Below, piece by piece: positions 1 through 7,244 of a stretch of DNA of 24,099 bases. The notes under the pieces were generated by a model. That model had not been told where the DNA came from, ran no database searches, and worked only from the letters and a program-made list of their open reading frames with translations. Position numbers and translations under genes: made by a program. Position 1 is the first letter of the stretch. Each line of letters begins with the position of its first letter. Origin of the DNA: a virus; the IMG/VR virus record IMGVR_UViG_3300020433_000048, positions 1 to 24,099 of that record. One strand, 5' to 3'.

Positions 1-114
1 CTCGTAGGCTGCTCGTTCGTCGAAATACCATCCATGTTCTTCTTGTTTTTGTAAGATGTGTGCGACCTGATGTTCTAATTCGACCCAATCAGGTAAGGGT
101 GGAAATGTTGACAT
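1..114 (-). CDS. DNA polymerase, polymerase part (T7 gp5-like), N-terminal fragment cut by window edge
   Basis: The frame opens with ATG at 114 and runs off the window at base 1 after 38 residues. The residues (start MSTFPPLPDWVELEHQ, later QEEHGWYFDERAAYE) resemble the stretch of T7 DNA polymerase just after its exonuclease domain, around AAWLLAKQERNGFPFD. This is therefore the start of the polymerase part of an A-family replicative polymerase. It overlaps the end of the exonuclease gene by 40 bases in a different frame (-1 relative to it), so the polymerase is carried as two open frames. No classic X-XXY-YYZ slippery heptamer is visible in the overlap, so separate initiation at this ATG, coupled to exonuclease translation, is favoured over frameshifting. 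The family is inferred from a short fragment, so confidence is moderate. Confidence 0.7.
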   Translation of the reverse strand, partial: MSTFPPLPDWVELEHQVAHILQKQEEHGWYFDERAAYE

Positions 115-617
115 AGTTTCTTGGTAACGATTGTATCTTGTACGCAATAGTCCTCCATCTCCTTACTCCATTCTAGCCAATCGGAGGATTCTCCAAAGTC
201 CCCTTTGTATTCTCCTAATCGGTAGCCGTAGGATTCCAGAGAGTGGCGTCCGTACAACTTAGGTGGCATACCTTCCGGCTTAGACTTGCGGTCTACTTCT
301 AGCATGTTCGGATGGTACAACCTTGATAATAATAATGTATCTATGATACGTCCCTGTGGATTGAACCATGGGTATATCTTCTTCATCACAGGTATGTCGA
401 ACCCTATGATGTTATGTCCAATAATTGTGTCAGCTAGTTCTAGATACTGAACTGCTCTGACTATGGGCTGCTCTCCTCCTATATCATTGTATCTTGTAGT
501 CTCACCTGTCTCATAATCGAGAGTGACGATACAATGTATCTCAGTTCTTTCTGCCTTTAGAGGTGTTGTTTCCAGATCGAACAGGAGGGTGGTAGGTTTT
601 GTCTCTAAATTTTGCAC
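75..617 (-). CDS. 3'-5' exonuclease (proofreading domain of T7-type DNA polymerase) as a separate gene
   Basis: This 180-residue protein matches the N-terminal exonuclease domain of T7 gp5. The DxE motif is in LLFDLETT (D14, E16), the second acidic site in HNIIGFDIP (D74), and the third in DYCVQDTIVTK (Y157, D161), giving a complete DEDD-type active site. The stretch GRHSLESYGYRLGEYKGDF matches the T7 GSHALEAWGYRLGEMKG region. Its role would be proofreading during phage DNA replication. The start is GTG at 617; no in-frame ATG lies between it and the helicase stop 41 bases upstream. It ends at TAA/TAG-type stop 75 just where T7 gp5 would continue, and the polymerase half resumes in another frame. 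A single-base assembly error joining the two is the main alternative. Confidence 0.9.
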   Translation of the reverse strand: MQNLETKPTTLLFDLETTPLKAERTEIHCIVTLDYETGETTRYNDIGGEQPIVRAVQYLELADTIIGHNIIGFDIPVMKKIYPWFNPQGRIIDTLLLSRLYHPNMLEVDRKSKPEGMPPKLYGRHSLESYGYRLGEYKGDFGESSDWLEWSKEMEDYCVQDTIVTKKLCQHFHPYLIGSN

Positions 618-658
618 GTCTTTTCTGTTCTTTAGTTGGCGGGTTTGGTCGTTGCAAC

Positions 659-2251
659 TCAGAAGTCTGAGCTTGCGTCGAAAATTGGTGTTGTCTCAGT
701 TTCATTGTCCTCATAAAATTTACATGACGCTAGGTCATAGGTCAATCTTGTAGCGACTCCAACCTCTCCTGAGTAACGATTTTTAAGAACTCGCAGAGTT
801 GTTGTGTTGTTGCTATCTTCGCTTTGTTGGTCTCTCTCCAGAGCGAGGACGCTATCGCTGATCTGAGAGATCGAATGAGAGCCTCGTAGTTGTCCGAGGG
901 ATACACGTCCTCCCTCCTCGTGCGAATTACTGTCACTATTACTTCTCCTTAAATGTGATACTAAAAATAGGGTGATTCCTGTACGTTCGACTAAGCTACG
1001 TAGCCTTGTCATGGTAGAGTCTATCATTCTTCTTTCATCACCATCAAGTCCTGACAGTAATATACTGAGGTGGTCTAGGAATATAATACGACATTCCAAT
1101 CCACTGGCAAGGTATTCGACCCTGTTGTAAATAACGTCTGGGTCAAAAGAGCCAAAGCCGTCAAAAAGATATACGTTCCAATTAGCAAGCGTAGCATTGA
1201 AAGCCTCCGTTAGTTCTTCTTCTTCATGTTCTCCGATGTGGAGTGCTTTACCTACAGCTGATGACATCAAGCCAAGAGCTGTACGTTTTGTATTTGACTC
1301 CAGTTCTAATATACCTACTGTCTCTCCTTGTTGACAAAGATAAGACGCTAGGTCTCTTACGAATGAAGTCTTACCACTACCTGTACCGGCAGTGATGGTT
1401 ATAAGTTCTCCGTACCTGATGCCGTGTAACTTCTCATTCATACCCTCGTATGGGTACTTATGGTCACAGGCTTTGGTTGGTTCAGTTACTACACTAAGTA
1501 GATTCTTACCATCTATGATTCCGTCTGGTCGGTACGGCTTGGCGTCCCAGATGGCTTTTCTGATACTGTCAGAATCCCCATTTTGGAGAGCATCTGAAGC
1601 ATCTTTATAATTCTCGAGACGGGCAACCTTGACTCTGCCAGATGGGAGTATTCCCGAGGCAGATTCAGTGGCCTCACGCCCTGCTTCATCGTTGTCGAAG
1701 AAGAGGACGATCTCTTGGTATCCCTGTAAGAATGGGATTGCTTTTTGGAGGTCTTTCTTGGCACTTGCCGCACCATGAGGTAGGCTGACCATCGGCCAAC
1801 CTGACATAACCTCGTAACAAGAGGCTGCATCTAGTTCTCCTTCTGTAATTACTATTCGCTTTCCGGAGGTGGGGAAAAGATGCTGTCCAAAGAGCTGATC
1901 TGATTTTCCACCTTCGTAATGAAAGTCTTTCTTTCTTGATTTAATTTTGAATCCAACAACTTGCCCATTGTCATTATAATATGGGAAGCGTAAGGTATTT
2001 CCGTATCGGTAAATCCTATAGAACGCATTTGTTGATTCACTGATTCTTCGTTTGTGCAGCTGTTCAGCTGACCCGAGGAATTGTACTCGTTGTTCATTTG
2101 TCATTTGGGTGTAAGTGTTGTCCCCGTCCGCCGGGGTATACGTGTGGCACGAAAAGCAAAACTTGTGACCATCAGAGTAAACTGAGTTAGCATCTGACGA
2201 GCCACAGTTAGGACAGGGTTCGTGTGCCACAAATTCGCTTTCTTCGTTCAT
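659..2251 (-). CDS. DNA primase/helicase (T7 gp4-like)
   Basis: This 530-residue protein is a bifunctional primase-helicase that unwinds the fork and makes lagging-strand primers. Visible in order: a four-cysteine zinc ribbon (C13, C16, C32, C35 in EPCPNCGSSD and FCFSCH); a TOPRIM primase core with ITEGELDA (about 135-142) and FFDNDEAGR (about 184-192); a Walker A motif GTGSGKT (about 289-295); a Walker B-like IIFLDHLS (about 389-396); and RecA-fold motifs FLVSHLRR and QLRGSHSISQISD. The C-terminus is acidic and ends in DF like gp4. A longer frame opens at 2290, but ATG at 2251 overlaps the endonuclease stop as ATGA and begins just ahead of the zinc ribbon as in T7, so it is preferred. It lies between endonuclease I and the exonuclease, the T7 order. 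Confidence 0.95.
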   Translation of the reverse strand: MNEESEFVAHEPCPNCGSSDANSVYSDGHKFCFSCHTYTPADGDNTYTQMTNEQRVQFLGSAEQLHKRRISESTNAFYRIYRYGNTLRFPYYNDNGQVVGFKIKSRKKDFHYEGGKSDQLFGQHLFPTSGKRIVITEGELDAASCYEVMSGWPMVSLPHGAASAKKDLQKAIPFLQGYQEIVLFFDNDEAGREATESASGILPSGRVKVARLENYKDASDALQNGDSDSIRKAIWDAKPYRPDGIIDGKNLLSVVTEPTKACDHKYPYEGMNEKLHGIRYGELITITAGTGSGKTSFVRDLASYLCQQGETVGILELESNTKRTALGLMSSAVGKALHIGEHEEEELTEAFNATLANWNVYLFDGFGSFDPDVIYNRVEYLASGLECRIIFLDHLSILLSGLDGDERRMIDSTMTRLRSLVERTGITLFLVSHLRRSNSDSNSHEEGGRVSLGQLRGSHSISQISDSVLALERDQQSEDSNNTTTLRVLKNRYSGEVGVATRLTYDLASCKFYEDNETETTPIFDASSDF

Positions 2252-2613
2252 ATTAACCAATCTATGGGGATTGCGTGTGCACTTGCCCACTTGATGCCAT
2301 GCTTCTCACACCATTGGGCATAGGTAGTTTTGGATTTCTTGCTGATCTTATTGAACGGAGCTTGAAATACCATCCGTAAATCAAGATCGGGATTGTCTCG
2401 CATGACCGCCTTGATCTTACGTCTATCTTCTGAATCCCAATACCCCTTAGTCTCTAGCATCACACCGTTGACTAGGACGAAATCGGGATTGTAATGGTGC
2501 TGTATGGTATAAGCAACTTTGTGTGTCTCATACTCATACTTAGCACCTACTTTATCAAGAATGTCAGCGACACTCTCTTCTAATTTAGACCTAAAAGTCT
2601 TCTTCTTCTTCAT
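2248..2613 (-). CDS. Endonuclease I, Holliday-junction resolvase (T7 gp3-like)
   Basis: This 121-residue protein matches T7 endonuclease I, which resolves branched DNA and breaks down host DNA. The active-site pattern is intact: E12 in FRSKLEESV, D44 in YNPDFVLVNG, and E54 with K56 in VMLETKGYW. The later EKHGIKWA resembles the T7 EKHGIKFA segment. It is shorter than T7 gp3 (149 residues) because the basic C-terminal tail is missing. The N-terminus is very lysine-rich (MKKKKT), and its codons overlap the acidic tail of the ssDNA-binding protein by 23 bases in another frame. Its stop overlaps the primase/helicase ATG (ATGA), so the two are probably translated as a coupled pair. Confidence 0.93.
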   Translation of the reverse strand: MKKKKTFRSKLEESVADILDKVGAKYEYETHKVAYTIQHHYNPDFVLVNGVMLETKGYWDSEDRRKIKAVMRDNPDLDLRMVFQAPFNKISKKSKTTYAQWCEKHGIKWASAHAIPIDWLI

Positions 2614-3163
2614 CTTCTGCGGGTGGGACAGCTACTGGCTTAGGTTCAGATGTCTTGAAGCCTTCAGTTGTACCGAACATATCAGCAACTGCATCTTCAT
2701 CCATGCTATCTGTGTCTACAGCAGCACCTTCACCTACAGCAACAACTTGTACGCCAAGCAGCTTAAGGCTACTTCCGTAGGTAACGCCATCTCTGAGGAT
2801 GTACGGCTTCTGAAAGAAACCAAGCTTAACTGTTGAGCCACCATATAGTGGTGTCTTCTTGTCAGTAACTGGTGTGCCTTCTGTGTCGACAACACCGGGT
2901 CTCTTGTCTTCTCCCCATGAGAATTTGATTTTGTATTTACCATCAGCTACCTCCTCCCATGGTGTGGGTTTTAGGGTGGCTCTCTTTGGATTCTTCAGTT
3001 TGCCTTCAGCCCATCTAAGGACTTCAGCTCTTTCAGTCTCGAGCTTATCAATTACATCTTCGCCAACAATAGCAGCGAGTGAGTAACCGAACTTGCCGGG
3101 TTCAAGTATGGCTTGGAAGCCTTCTAGTTTAATCTCGTCAGTCACGTGGACGTTTTTAGCCAT
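2591..3163 (-). CDS. Single-stranded DNA-binding protein (T7 gp2.5-like)
   Basis: The 190-residue protein begins MAKNVHVTDEIKLEGF and ends with the acidic tail PAEDEEEEDF, like T7 gp2.5, whose acidic tail ending in F contacts the polymerase and helicase. The core has the OB-fold-like run of beta strands, including GKYKIKFSW and the KTPLYGGSTVKLGF segment that parallels the T7 IIGGGSKLKV segment. A frame opens at 3190, but ATG at 3163 is preferred: it is preceded by a good ribosome site (AAGGAG, 7 bases away) and gives the MAK start of the family. It overlaps the upstream small gene by 8 bases. Role: protecting ssDNA and organising the replisome. Assignment rests on position, tail and partial similarity. 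Confidence 0.85.
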   Translation of the reverse strand: MAKNVHVTDEIKLEGFQAILEPGKFGYSLAAIVGEDVIDKLETERAEVLRWAEGKLKNPKRATLKPTPWEEVADGKYKIKFSWGEDKRPGVVDTEGTPVTDKKTPLYGGSTVKLGFFQKPYILRDGVTYGSSLKLLGVQVVAVGEGAAVDTDSMDEDAVADMFGTTEGFKTSEPKPVAVPPAEDEEEEDF

Positions 3164-3389
3164 TAGTGTTCTCCTTGTGGTATGCGTCAATCTTAGACTG
3201 AATCTCAGTCTTTTGAGTGTTTAAGTAGTCAATCCTTTCGTTGATTGCTTTGAGTTGTGCGTGGTATTGTTCGTGTTTAGCCTTCTCTATGTCCTCTTTT
3301 GCCACGACGTAGATTTCTGTTGGTGCGAAGAAACTACTGAAAAAAGAACTAGGTGAATAGAAAGCCTCTTTATAAATGTCTATTGTCAT
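3156..3389 (-). CDS. Small protein with C-terminal coiled coil, unknown function
   Basis: A 77-residue protein that I do not recognise. The N-terminal third is aromatic (YKEAFYSPSSFFSSFFAP), followed by a predicted helical, charged half (AKHEQYHAQLKAINERIDYL onward) with heptad spacing typical of a coiled coil, suggesting an oligomer or partner-binding role. It lies two bases after the RNA polymerase stop and runs 8 bases into the ssDNA-binding gene. In T7 this stretch holds class II genes such as the gp2 RNA polymerase inhibitor and 1.x genes, but I see no clear similarity to any of them. Confidence 0.75.
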   Translation of the reverse strand: MTIDIYKEAFYSPSSFFSSFFAPTEIYVVAKEDIEKAKHEQYHAQLKAINERIDYLNTQKTEIQSKIDAYHKENTNG

Positions 3390-3391
3390 AG

Positions 3392-5731
3392 TTAACAGAA
3401 AAAATAAGTGGATTCTATAACCGTTTCTGGTTGTAAGTCGCCAATGATAGGCGGTTCTGTCTCTGCCCCAACATAAAGGGCAAAGGTCTTGAGGTAATCA
3501 TGCTCTGCAAAGAGGTGCATGTATGTTTCCCTTATTATAGCACTAAGTTTACCCATATCGCAACATCTGCTTAACACACTGTCATGAATTAGTGCAATCG
3601 GTTCATCAAAACTCCGAAGCGCAAGGTGTAAGAGAGATGCGTCCAAACTATGGATAAGGTTAGGTGCAGTAGCAGCCTTGTGCCTATTGATGTCGACCTC
3701 CTTCCCGTCTTCTACTGCGACGGATAAGTCACAACGACCTAATAGTTGTAGTTGTATACGTTCTACTTTCTTTTTAAAGTACCGCTGTCTAACTACGAAA
3801 CCAGAAGGGGTCGTCCATTCTATAAAATTTTCGCCACGTTTTATGGCTTGTCCTACCTCAGTCTCAATCCATCTCATAACTGACATTGGCCCGGGCACTA
3901 CTGCCTGCATAGCCGAACGAACTGATGAAACGATCTGAGTTAGGTCATCTTTATCTACATCTATACCCTTCTCTTTAAGTGCATCTTTGATGTATGATCT
4001 ATTAGAGTAAGCCTTTGCATTGTATGGAATAGTCATAACAGTACGCTTGACGCACTTTCTATCCCAGACATCTCTGTACTTCTCTGGTATATATGGGCTT
4101 GCAACCTCTGCAACGACAGCATAAGCATCTTGTGGCTTAGGTGACGGTACAACATTGACAAGCTGTGCTGTGGATTTATCACGTGCAAGACCTGCTAGTA
4201 TCTGTAAACCAGAACAGGTAGCATCGGTAGCCACAGGTAACGAGGTGGTGTTACGTTCCTTGAGAATTACACATTGATGGAACTCTTCGCACGCTGCTAA
4301 GAATAACCACGGCTCGTCTGCTGCTTCCCAATCGCCAAGATTAGCAATAGGGTCAAGTGAGACACGTGAGATTAGTGACCAATTCTCATGAGTCCAATCT
4401 AGTCTCTCTTGCATTGTAGCTTTATCTAATCCGTAAGTTGTAGCTACTTGGAAAGCGAGCCAGTCCTCACAGTTCTCGGTCAGAACGGCAGCATCAGCAA
4501 ACTGTAATAAAGATTTACCAAAGTCTGTATCCTGTGGTGTGAGAAATGCCGGTATTGGATAGGCTCGTCCCCTGTAATCAAACGACCACGGAATGTAAAA
4601 CTCTCTGTCTTTGAAGCGTGCGACAGCCTCCATAGTCATTCTTGTGCGGCAGCTTCTCTTGAACTCCGCCGCTCTCTTATTCATTACTTCCGCCGCTGCT
4701 CTACGGTAATGCTTCCGTGACTCTTTATTAGTCTCAATGTCAGCAGGCTTTGGAGGTAAATCATAATGTACGATAGGTAGGAATTTACCAACACTTACAC
4801 CTCTCTCTTGTAACAGCTCCGCAGTACGGACGATAAAGGGATTTAACCTATATTTAACTTGCTGTATTTTGTTCAGAAAAGCGAGTGGGATTTCCCCCTG
4901 TATAAGGGCGTGATCGCCTCTTCTGACAAGCTCATGGCCGTGCATGACCTCATTCAGTATATACCCACCTGCTTCGGTGTTTGTCCAGTCTCTGGGTGGT
5001 ATAAGCATAGGCCACGCTAATGGTGAAAATAATTCAGCATTTGCCATCACCTCGTCCTTGATGTCCATAAACTCTGCGGTTGGTACAATATATACTGTAG
5101 TCTTACGACCTGTGCGTATACGTTGCTTATAAAACCAACCACTTGACTCCATAATACAATCAAGTAGCCAACCACCAAGCTTGGTACGTATAGATGTACC
5201 CCAAGCATGCCATGGTTTCACATTATATCTGTTCATTAGCGTCCTAATTACTACGAGTTTCTGATGTGTACCACAAGCCTTGTGCCAGTAGTTATCTTTG
5301 AGTGTCTTAAGCAATGCAGGTGCATGGTATTCGTAGTGTCTCATCTGGCACTCATCCTCGACTGCTTTGCCGATGGCACTACATATATTTGTAGCGGTAT
5401 TACACTTATCCTTGTAACCAAATACGTTATCGAATGTAATCTTACACGCAATGGCTGCGGCGGCTAGTGTTTCTATTGTAGATAAGTATTCATGTATGTC
5501 CTTGAAGGCAGCACCATACTTACCTTGATGTATCTTTGTATTAGTATCCTCAATACGTTTAACTACATGTGGCAGTAACGTATCTATACTACTGATACCG
5601 TATACACTTGCTGACGAATAGTTCTGTTGTTCTAACTTATACGTCTGGTCACGTAATCGTTTCAGTCCCTGTGCTATCTGGGTTCTCTCCAGTTGCATCT
5701 GTTCTTCTATTATATCTGTCTGCAAGTTCAT
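3392..5731 (-). CDS. DNA-directed RNA polymerase, single-subunit T7 type
   Basis: A 779-residue polymerase (T7: 883) that would transcribe the phage middle and late genes. The catalytic residues are present: D503 in ATDATCSGLQ (T7 D537), K562 and Y570 in VKRTVMTIPYNAK (T7 K631, Y639), and D717 in IALIHDS (T7 D812). WSFDYRGRAYP matches T7 NMDWRGRVY. The C-terminus, VIESTYFFC, parallels the T7 FAFA foot. By alignment the promoter-specificity loop reads R658, Q660, D668, S670 where T7 has R746, N748, R756, Q758, so its promoter should differ from that of T7. T7 G640 is replaced by N571. The start at 5731 overlaps the previous gene by 83 bases; M12 at 5698 is an alternative start. A candidate cognate promoter lies inside this gene at 4895-4919. 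Confidence 0.97.
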   Translation of the reverse strand: MNLQTDIIEEQMQLERTQIAQGLKRLRDQTYKLEQQNYSSASVYGISSIDTLLPHVVKRIEDTNTKIHQGKYGAAFKDIHEYLSTIETLAAAAIACKITFDNVFGYKDKCNTATNICSAIGKAVEDECQMRHYEYHAPALLKTLKDNYWHKACGTHQKLVVIRTLMNRYNVKPWHAWGTSIRTKLGGWLLDCIMESSGWFYKQRIRTGRKTTVYIVPTAEFMDIKDEVMANAELFSPLAWPMLIPPRDWTNTEAGGYILNEVMHGHELVRRGDHALIQGEIPLAFLNKIQQVKYRLNPFIVRTAELLQERGVSVGKFLPIVHYDLPPKPADIETNKESRKHYRRAAAEVMNKRAAEFKRSCRTRMTMEAVARFKDREFYIPWSFDYRGRAYPIPAFLTPQDTDFGKSLLQFADAAVLTENCEDWLAFQVATTYGLDKATMQERLDWTHENWSLISRVSLDPIANLGDWEAADEPWLFLAACEEFHQCVILKERNTTSLPVATDATCSGLQILAGLARDKSTAQLVNVVPSPKPQDAYAVVAEVASPYIPEKYRDVWDRKCVKRTVMTIPYNAKAYSNRSYIKDALKEKGIDVDKDDLTQIVSSVRSAMQAVVPGPMSVMRWIETEVGQAIKRGENFIEWTTPSGFVVRQRYFKKKVERIQLQLLGRCDLSVAVEDGKEVDINRHKAATAPNLIHSLDASLLHLALRSFDEPIALIHDSVLSRCCDMGKLSAIIRETYMHLFAEHDYLKTFALYVGAETEPPIIGDLQPETVIESTYFFC
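4895..4919 (-). promoter_or_regulatory. Candidate phage-RNA-polymerase promoter, copy A (inside RNA polymerase gene)
   Basis: On the minus strand this reads AGGCGATCACGCC followed by CTTATACAGGGG, and it is identical at 23 of 25 bases to 11566-11590 just after the large terminase. A match of that length between two unrelated sites is very unlikely by chance. It ends in a G run like T7 promoters (TATAGGG), which is where initiation would occur. From here transcription would cover the end of the polymerase gene and then the replication genes, matching class II of T7. The function is inferred; the duplication is seen directly. Confidence 0.5.
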
Positions 5732-5876
5732 CTCTTATTTGTGCGAGTAGGTGTCTTTGTATTTCCTCGTAATGAGGATGATTCTCGTCAAGCATATCTA
5801 ATGCCTGTGAGTGGTATGTATAAATGTCGTCACTCGGAATCAATTTGTTTCTTTTCATTGTCGGTGAGGTATTCAT
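5649..5876 (-). CDS. Small early protein, unknown function
   Basis: A 75-residue hydrophilic protein (start MNTSPTMKRNKLIPSDD) that I do not recognise. The middle is predicted helical (EEIQRHLLAQIRDELADRYN) and the C-terminal 15 residues are Thr/Gly-rich and probably disordered. M7 at 5858 is an equally possible start. It overlaps the preceding gene by 47 bases and the RNA polymerase start by 83 bases, so it is probably translated together with the polymerase. It is the last of the early genes before the polymerase. Confidence 0.65.
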   Translation of the reverse strand: MNTSPTMKRNKLIPSDDIYTYHSQALDMLDENHPHYEEIQRHLLAQIRDELADRYNRRTDATGENPDSTGTETIT

Positions 5877-6165
5877 AGGGTTTCATATGTTGTATGTGAT
5901 CGTGTGTGCAGATGATAAACTCCTCTTGTTGATCTACTACAAGTTTTGCAACTCTTTTCTTGGCAGCCTTGTGCTGCTGATACACATACTCCTTGACTTT
6001 ACCAGTCTTGCAATTAATCGTACGTATTATGCAATCGTGTGATGCCGGAAGTTCCCAACCATTCATCTTCCAGTCCATAAAGTCATCATACTCCACAGGC
6101 ATGAACCATTCGGCGGGTGCTTTTTGTATTCTAGCCCAGTTGTTGGGAAAGTATTTCTTTGTCAT
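5830..6165 (-). CDS. Early protein, unknown function
   Basis: A 111-residue protein with an aromatic N-terminal half (FPNNWARIQK, EWFMPVEYDDFMDW) and a basic middle (KAAKKRVAKLVVD). No family is recognised. No signal peptide or membrane segment is visible, so it is probably cytoplasmic. It overlaps the upstream gene by 36 bases and the downstream gene by 47 bases, consistent with one polycistronic message. Coding is supported by length and by continuation of the tightly packed gene chain. Confidence 0.7.
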   Translation of the reverse strand: MTKKYFPNNWARIQKAPAEWFMPVEYDDFMDWKMNGWELPASHDCIIRTINCKTGKVKEYVYQQHKAAKKRVAKLVVDQQEEFIICTHDHIQHMKPYEYLTDNEKKQIDSE

Positions 6166-6346
6166 AAGGTCTGTACCTTCTGTTAGGGTTGTTGTGTTTG
6201 TCTAAGTATACGTCCTTGAGAGTAGTATCGTACCACTCTTTACACATGGTATCAGCACGATAGGCTGCTTCCATGTCGTCCTTTGCCATAAAGCAAAAGT
6301 GTTTGCCGCAATCTGTGTCGGCACAATAATAGCGATATAGGGTCAT
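6131..6346 (-). CDS. Small cysteine-containing early protein, unknown function
   Basis: A 71-residue protein, start MTLYRYYCADTDCGKHFCFM. The three cysteines C8, C13 and C18 plus C35 could bind a metal, but the spacing fits no zinc finger I know, so this is only a suggestion. Its ATG overlaps the upstream stop as ATGA, which fixes the start. The C-terminus overlaps the next gene by 36 bases. Function unknown. Confidence 0.7.
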   Translation of the reverse strand: MTLYRYYCADTDCGKHFCFMAKDDMEAAYRADTMCKEWYDTTLKDVYLDKHNNPNRRYRPYDKEILSQQLG

Positions 6347-6474
6347 GATTGTGAGTGGGTGAGTTTCTTAATTAGCATTTTGGTACGTTTCTTGGCAGCC
6401 TGTACCATTCGAGGCTTTTTCTTGTATTTTGGCGGTTTGTTGGAGTGCTTCTGCCAGTTCGGTGTTGTTGTCAT
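6343..6474 (-). CDS. Very basic 43-aa early protein, unknown function
   Basis: The start chosen is the ATG at 6474 (MTTTPNWQKHSNKPPKYKKK); the frame is open further back to 6528 but that region is coding in another frame. Nearly a third of the residues are Lys or Arg, suggesting binding to nucleic acid or to an acidic partner. Its stop overlaps the next ATG as ATGA. It overlaps the membrane-protein gene 6368-6577 for 107 bases in a different frame. Both could be real; the coupling at its end is the main support for this one. Confidence 0.5.
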   Translation of the reverse strand: MTTTPNWQKHSNKPPKYKKKPRMVQAAKKRTKMLIKKLTHSQS

Positions 6475-6577
6475 GGTAATTCCAATGTCGTGATACCCCT
6501 GCAATAATGAATATGTTAGTAAGTACACTCAATGTAAGTATAACATTCTTCTCGAATCTTGATTGTTTCTTACTCAT
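6368..6577 (-). CDS. Small single-pass membrane protein, unknown function
   Basis: A 69-residue protein with a basic N-terminus (MSKKQSRFEKN) followed by one hydrophobic helix (NVILTLSVLTNIFIIAGV, about residues 11-28) and a hydrophilic tail, so an inner-membrane protein with its N-terminus inside is likely. Its ATG overlaps the upstream stop as ATGA, which supports expression. The tail overlaps the basic 43-aa frame. Small early membrane proteins in T7-like phages often act on host functions, but nothing here identifies a target. Confidence 0.65.
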   Translation of the reverse strand: MSKKQSRFEKNVILTLSVLTNIFIIAGVSRHWNYHDNNTELAEALQQTAKIQEKASNGTGCQETYQNAN

Positions 6578-6741
6578 TTCGCAATGTATGGGTATTGTTC
6601 TTCGTCAGGATAATAGAAGTCAACTAATGCGTACTCGTGCTTATCGCAATGTTTTTCTGCATAGAAGTTGGCATCTGTGTTACTCCTGATTACATCTGCA
6701 TCAACGTCGACCTTTATGAGCAGGTATAGTGGTTTAATCAT
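6574..6741 (-). CDS. 55-aa early protein, unknown function
   Basis: A short acidic protein starting MIKPLYLLIKVDVDADV and ending in EEQYPYIAK. Its ATG overlaps the stop of the Api92-like gene (ATGA at 6738-6741), and its own stop overlaps the next ATG (ATGA at 6574-6577). Coupling at both ends makes it convincing despite its length. No family is recognised; the residue pattern suggests a small alpha/beta fold. Confidence 0.75.
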   Translation of the reverse strand: MIKPLYLLIKVDVDADVIRSNTDANFYAEKHCDKHEYALVDFYYPDEEQYPYIAK

Positions 6742-7232
6742 AAGTACCCCGCTATTTCACAGCCGGGCTCGTCGTAGAACCACGAGATGGCTACAGTATC
6801 CTCAAACTTTTCTCTGAGTGCATGGCATACAGCTTCTGGTGGTGACCATGCTGTATTGAACTCTATCTCTAGGTTCTCAGGGTCAGGGTCTACGACCTCG
6901 ACATCATATGCGTCCCACTTGGTATCCCAGTTCTGTAGTCTCCAGTCATACCACCTGTCATCAGCCAAACCTGTTGACTCAAATCTGTATGTGAGCCATG
7001 GGTCTTCTTTCTTGACAGGTAACTCGCCAACCTCACCACGTTTAGAGTGCAACCAGTTGCCTGCTGTTTGCTCGTCAAGTGGTGTGTTAGCCCAGTCTGG
7101 TTCTGGTATGATCTGTGTAAAGCAGTTCTCGTCCTCGAACATCTGCCTGATAGCTTTGATGTCCTCGATAGCTTTGGCTGTATTGTCTCCGGCAGGGTAA
7201 AATGTAACCCTGTTGTGGCAATGGTTTGGCAT
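6738..7232 (-). CDS. Api92-like / YubB ferredoxin-like domain protein (DUF1281-type)
   Basis: A 164-residue protein starting MPNHCHNRVTFYPAG and containing NWDTKWDAYDVEV and EFNTAWSPPEAVCHALREKF. The MPN-C-N-V start, the WGTKWD-like block and the TAWSPP block are the hallmarks of the Api92-like phage protein family found in many phages and plasmids. The family is often annotated as ferredoxin-like fold; this means shape, not an iron-sulphur cluster. Biochemical function is not established. The start has a GGAG ribosome site about 6 bases upstream and lies 12 bases after the preceding stop. Its stop overlaps the next ATG (ATGA). Confidence 0.85.
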   Translation of the reverse strand: MPNHCHNRVTFYPAGDNTAKAIEDIKAIRQMFEDENCFTQIIPEPDWANTPLDEQTAGNWLHSKRGEVGELPVKKEDPWLTYRFESTGLADDRWYDWRLQNWDTKWDAYDVEVVDPDPENLEIEFNTAWSPPEAVCHALREKFEDTVAISWFYDEPGCEIAGYL

Positions 7233-7244
7233 AATTATCTCCGA

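Noticed and set aside
112-135. Programmed -1 frameshift joining exonuclease and polymerase
   Set aside because: No X-XXY-YYZ heptamer in frame; a well-placed ATG for the polymerase exists at 114.
2252-2290. Longer primase/helicase start at 2290
   Set aside because: The extra 13 residues precede the zinc ribbon without similarity to T7 gp4; ATG at 2251 gives an ATGA overlap with endonuclease I.
3534-3542. TGCTATAAT word inside the RNA polymerase gene
   Set aside because: No -35, inside coding DNA, and no gene start that needs it nearby; probably chance.
6787-7200. 137-codon frame on the plus strand
   Set aside because: Antisense shadow of the Api92-like gene; Ser-rich translation without a family pattern.
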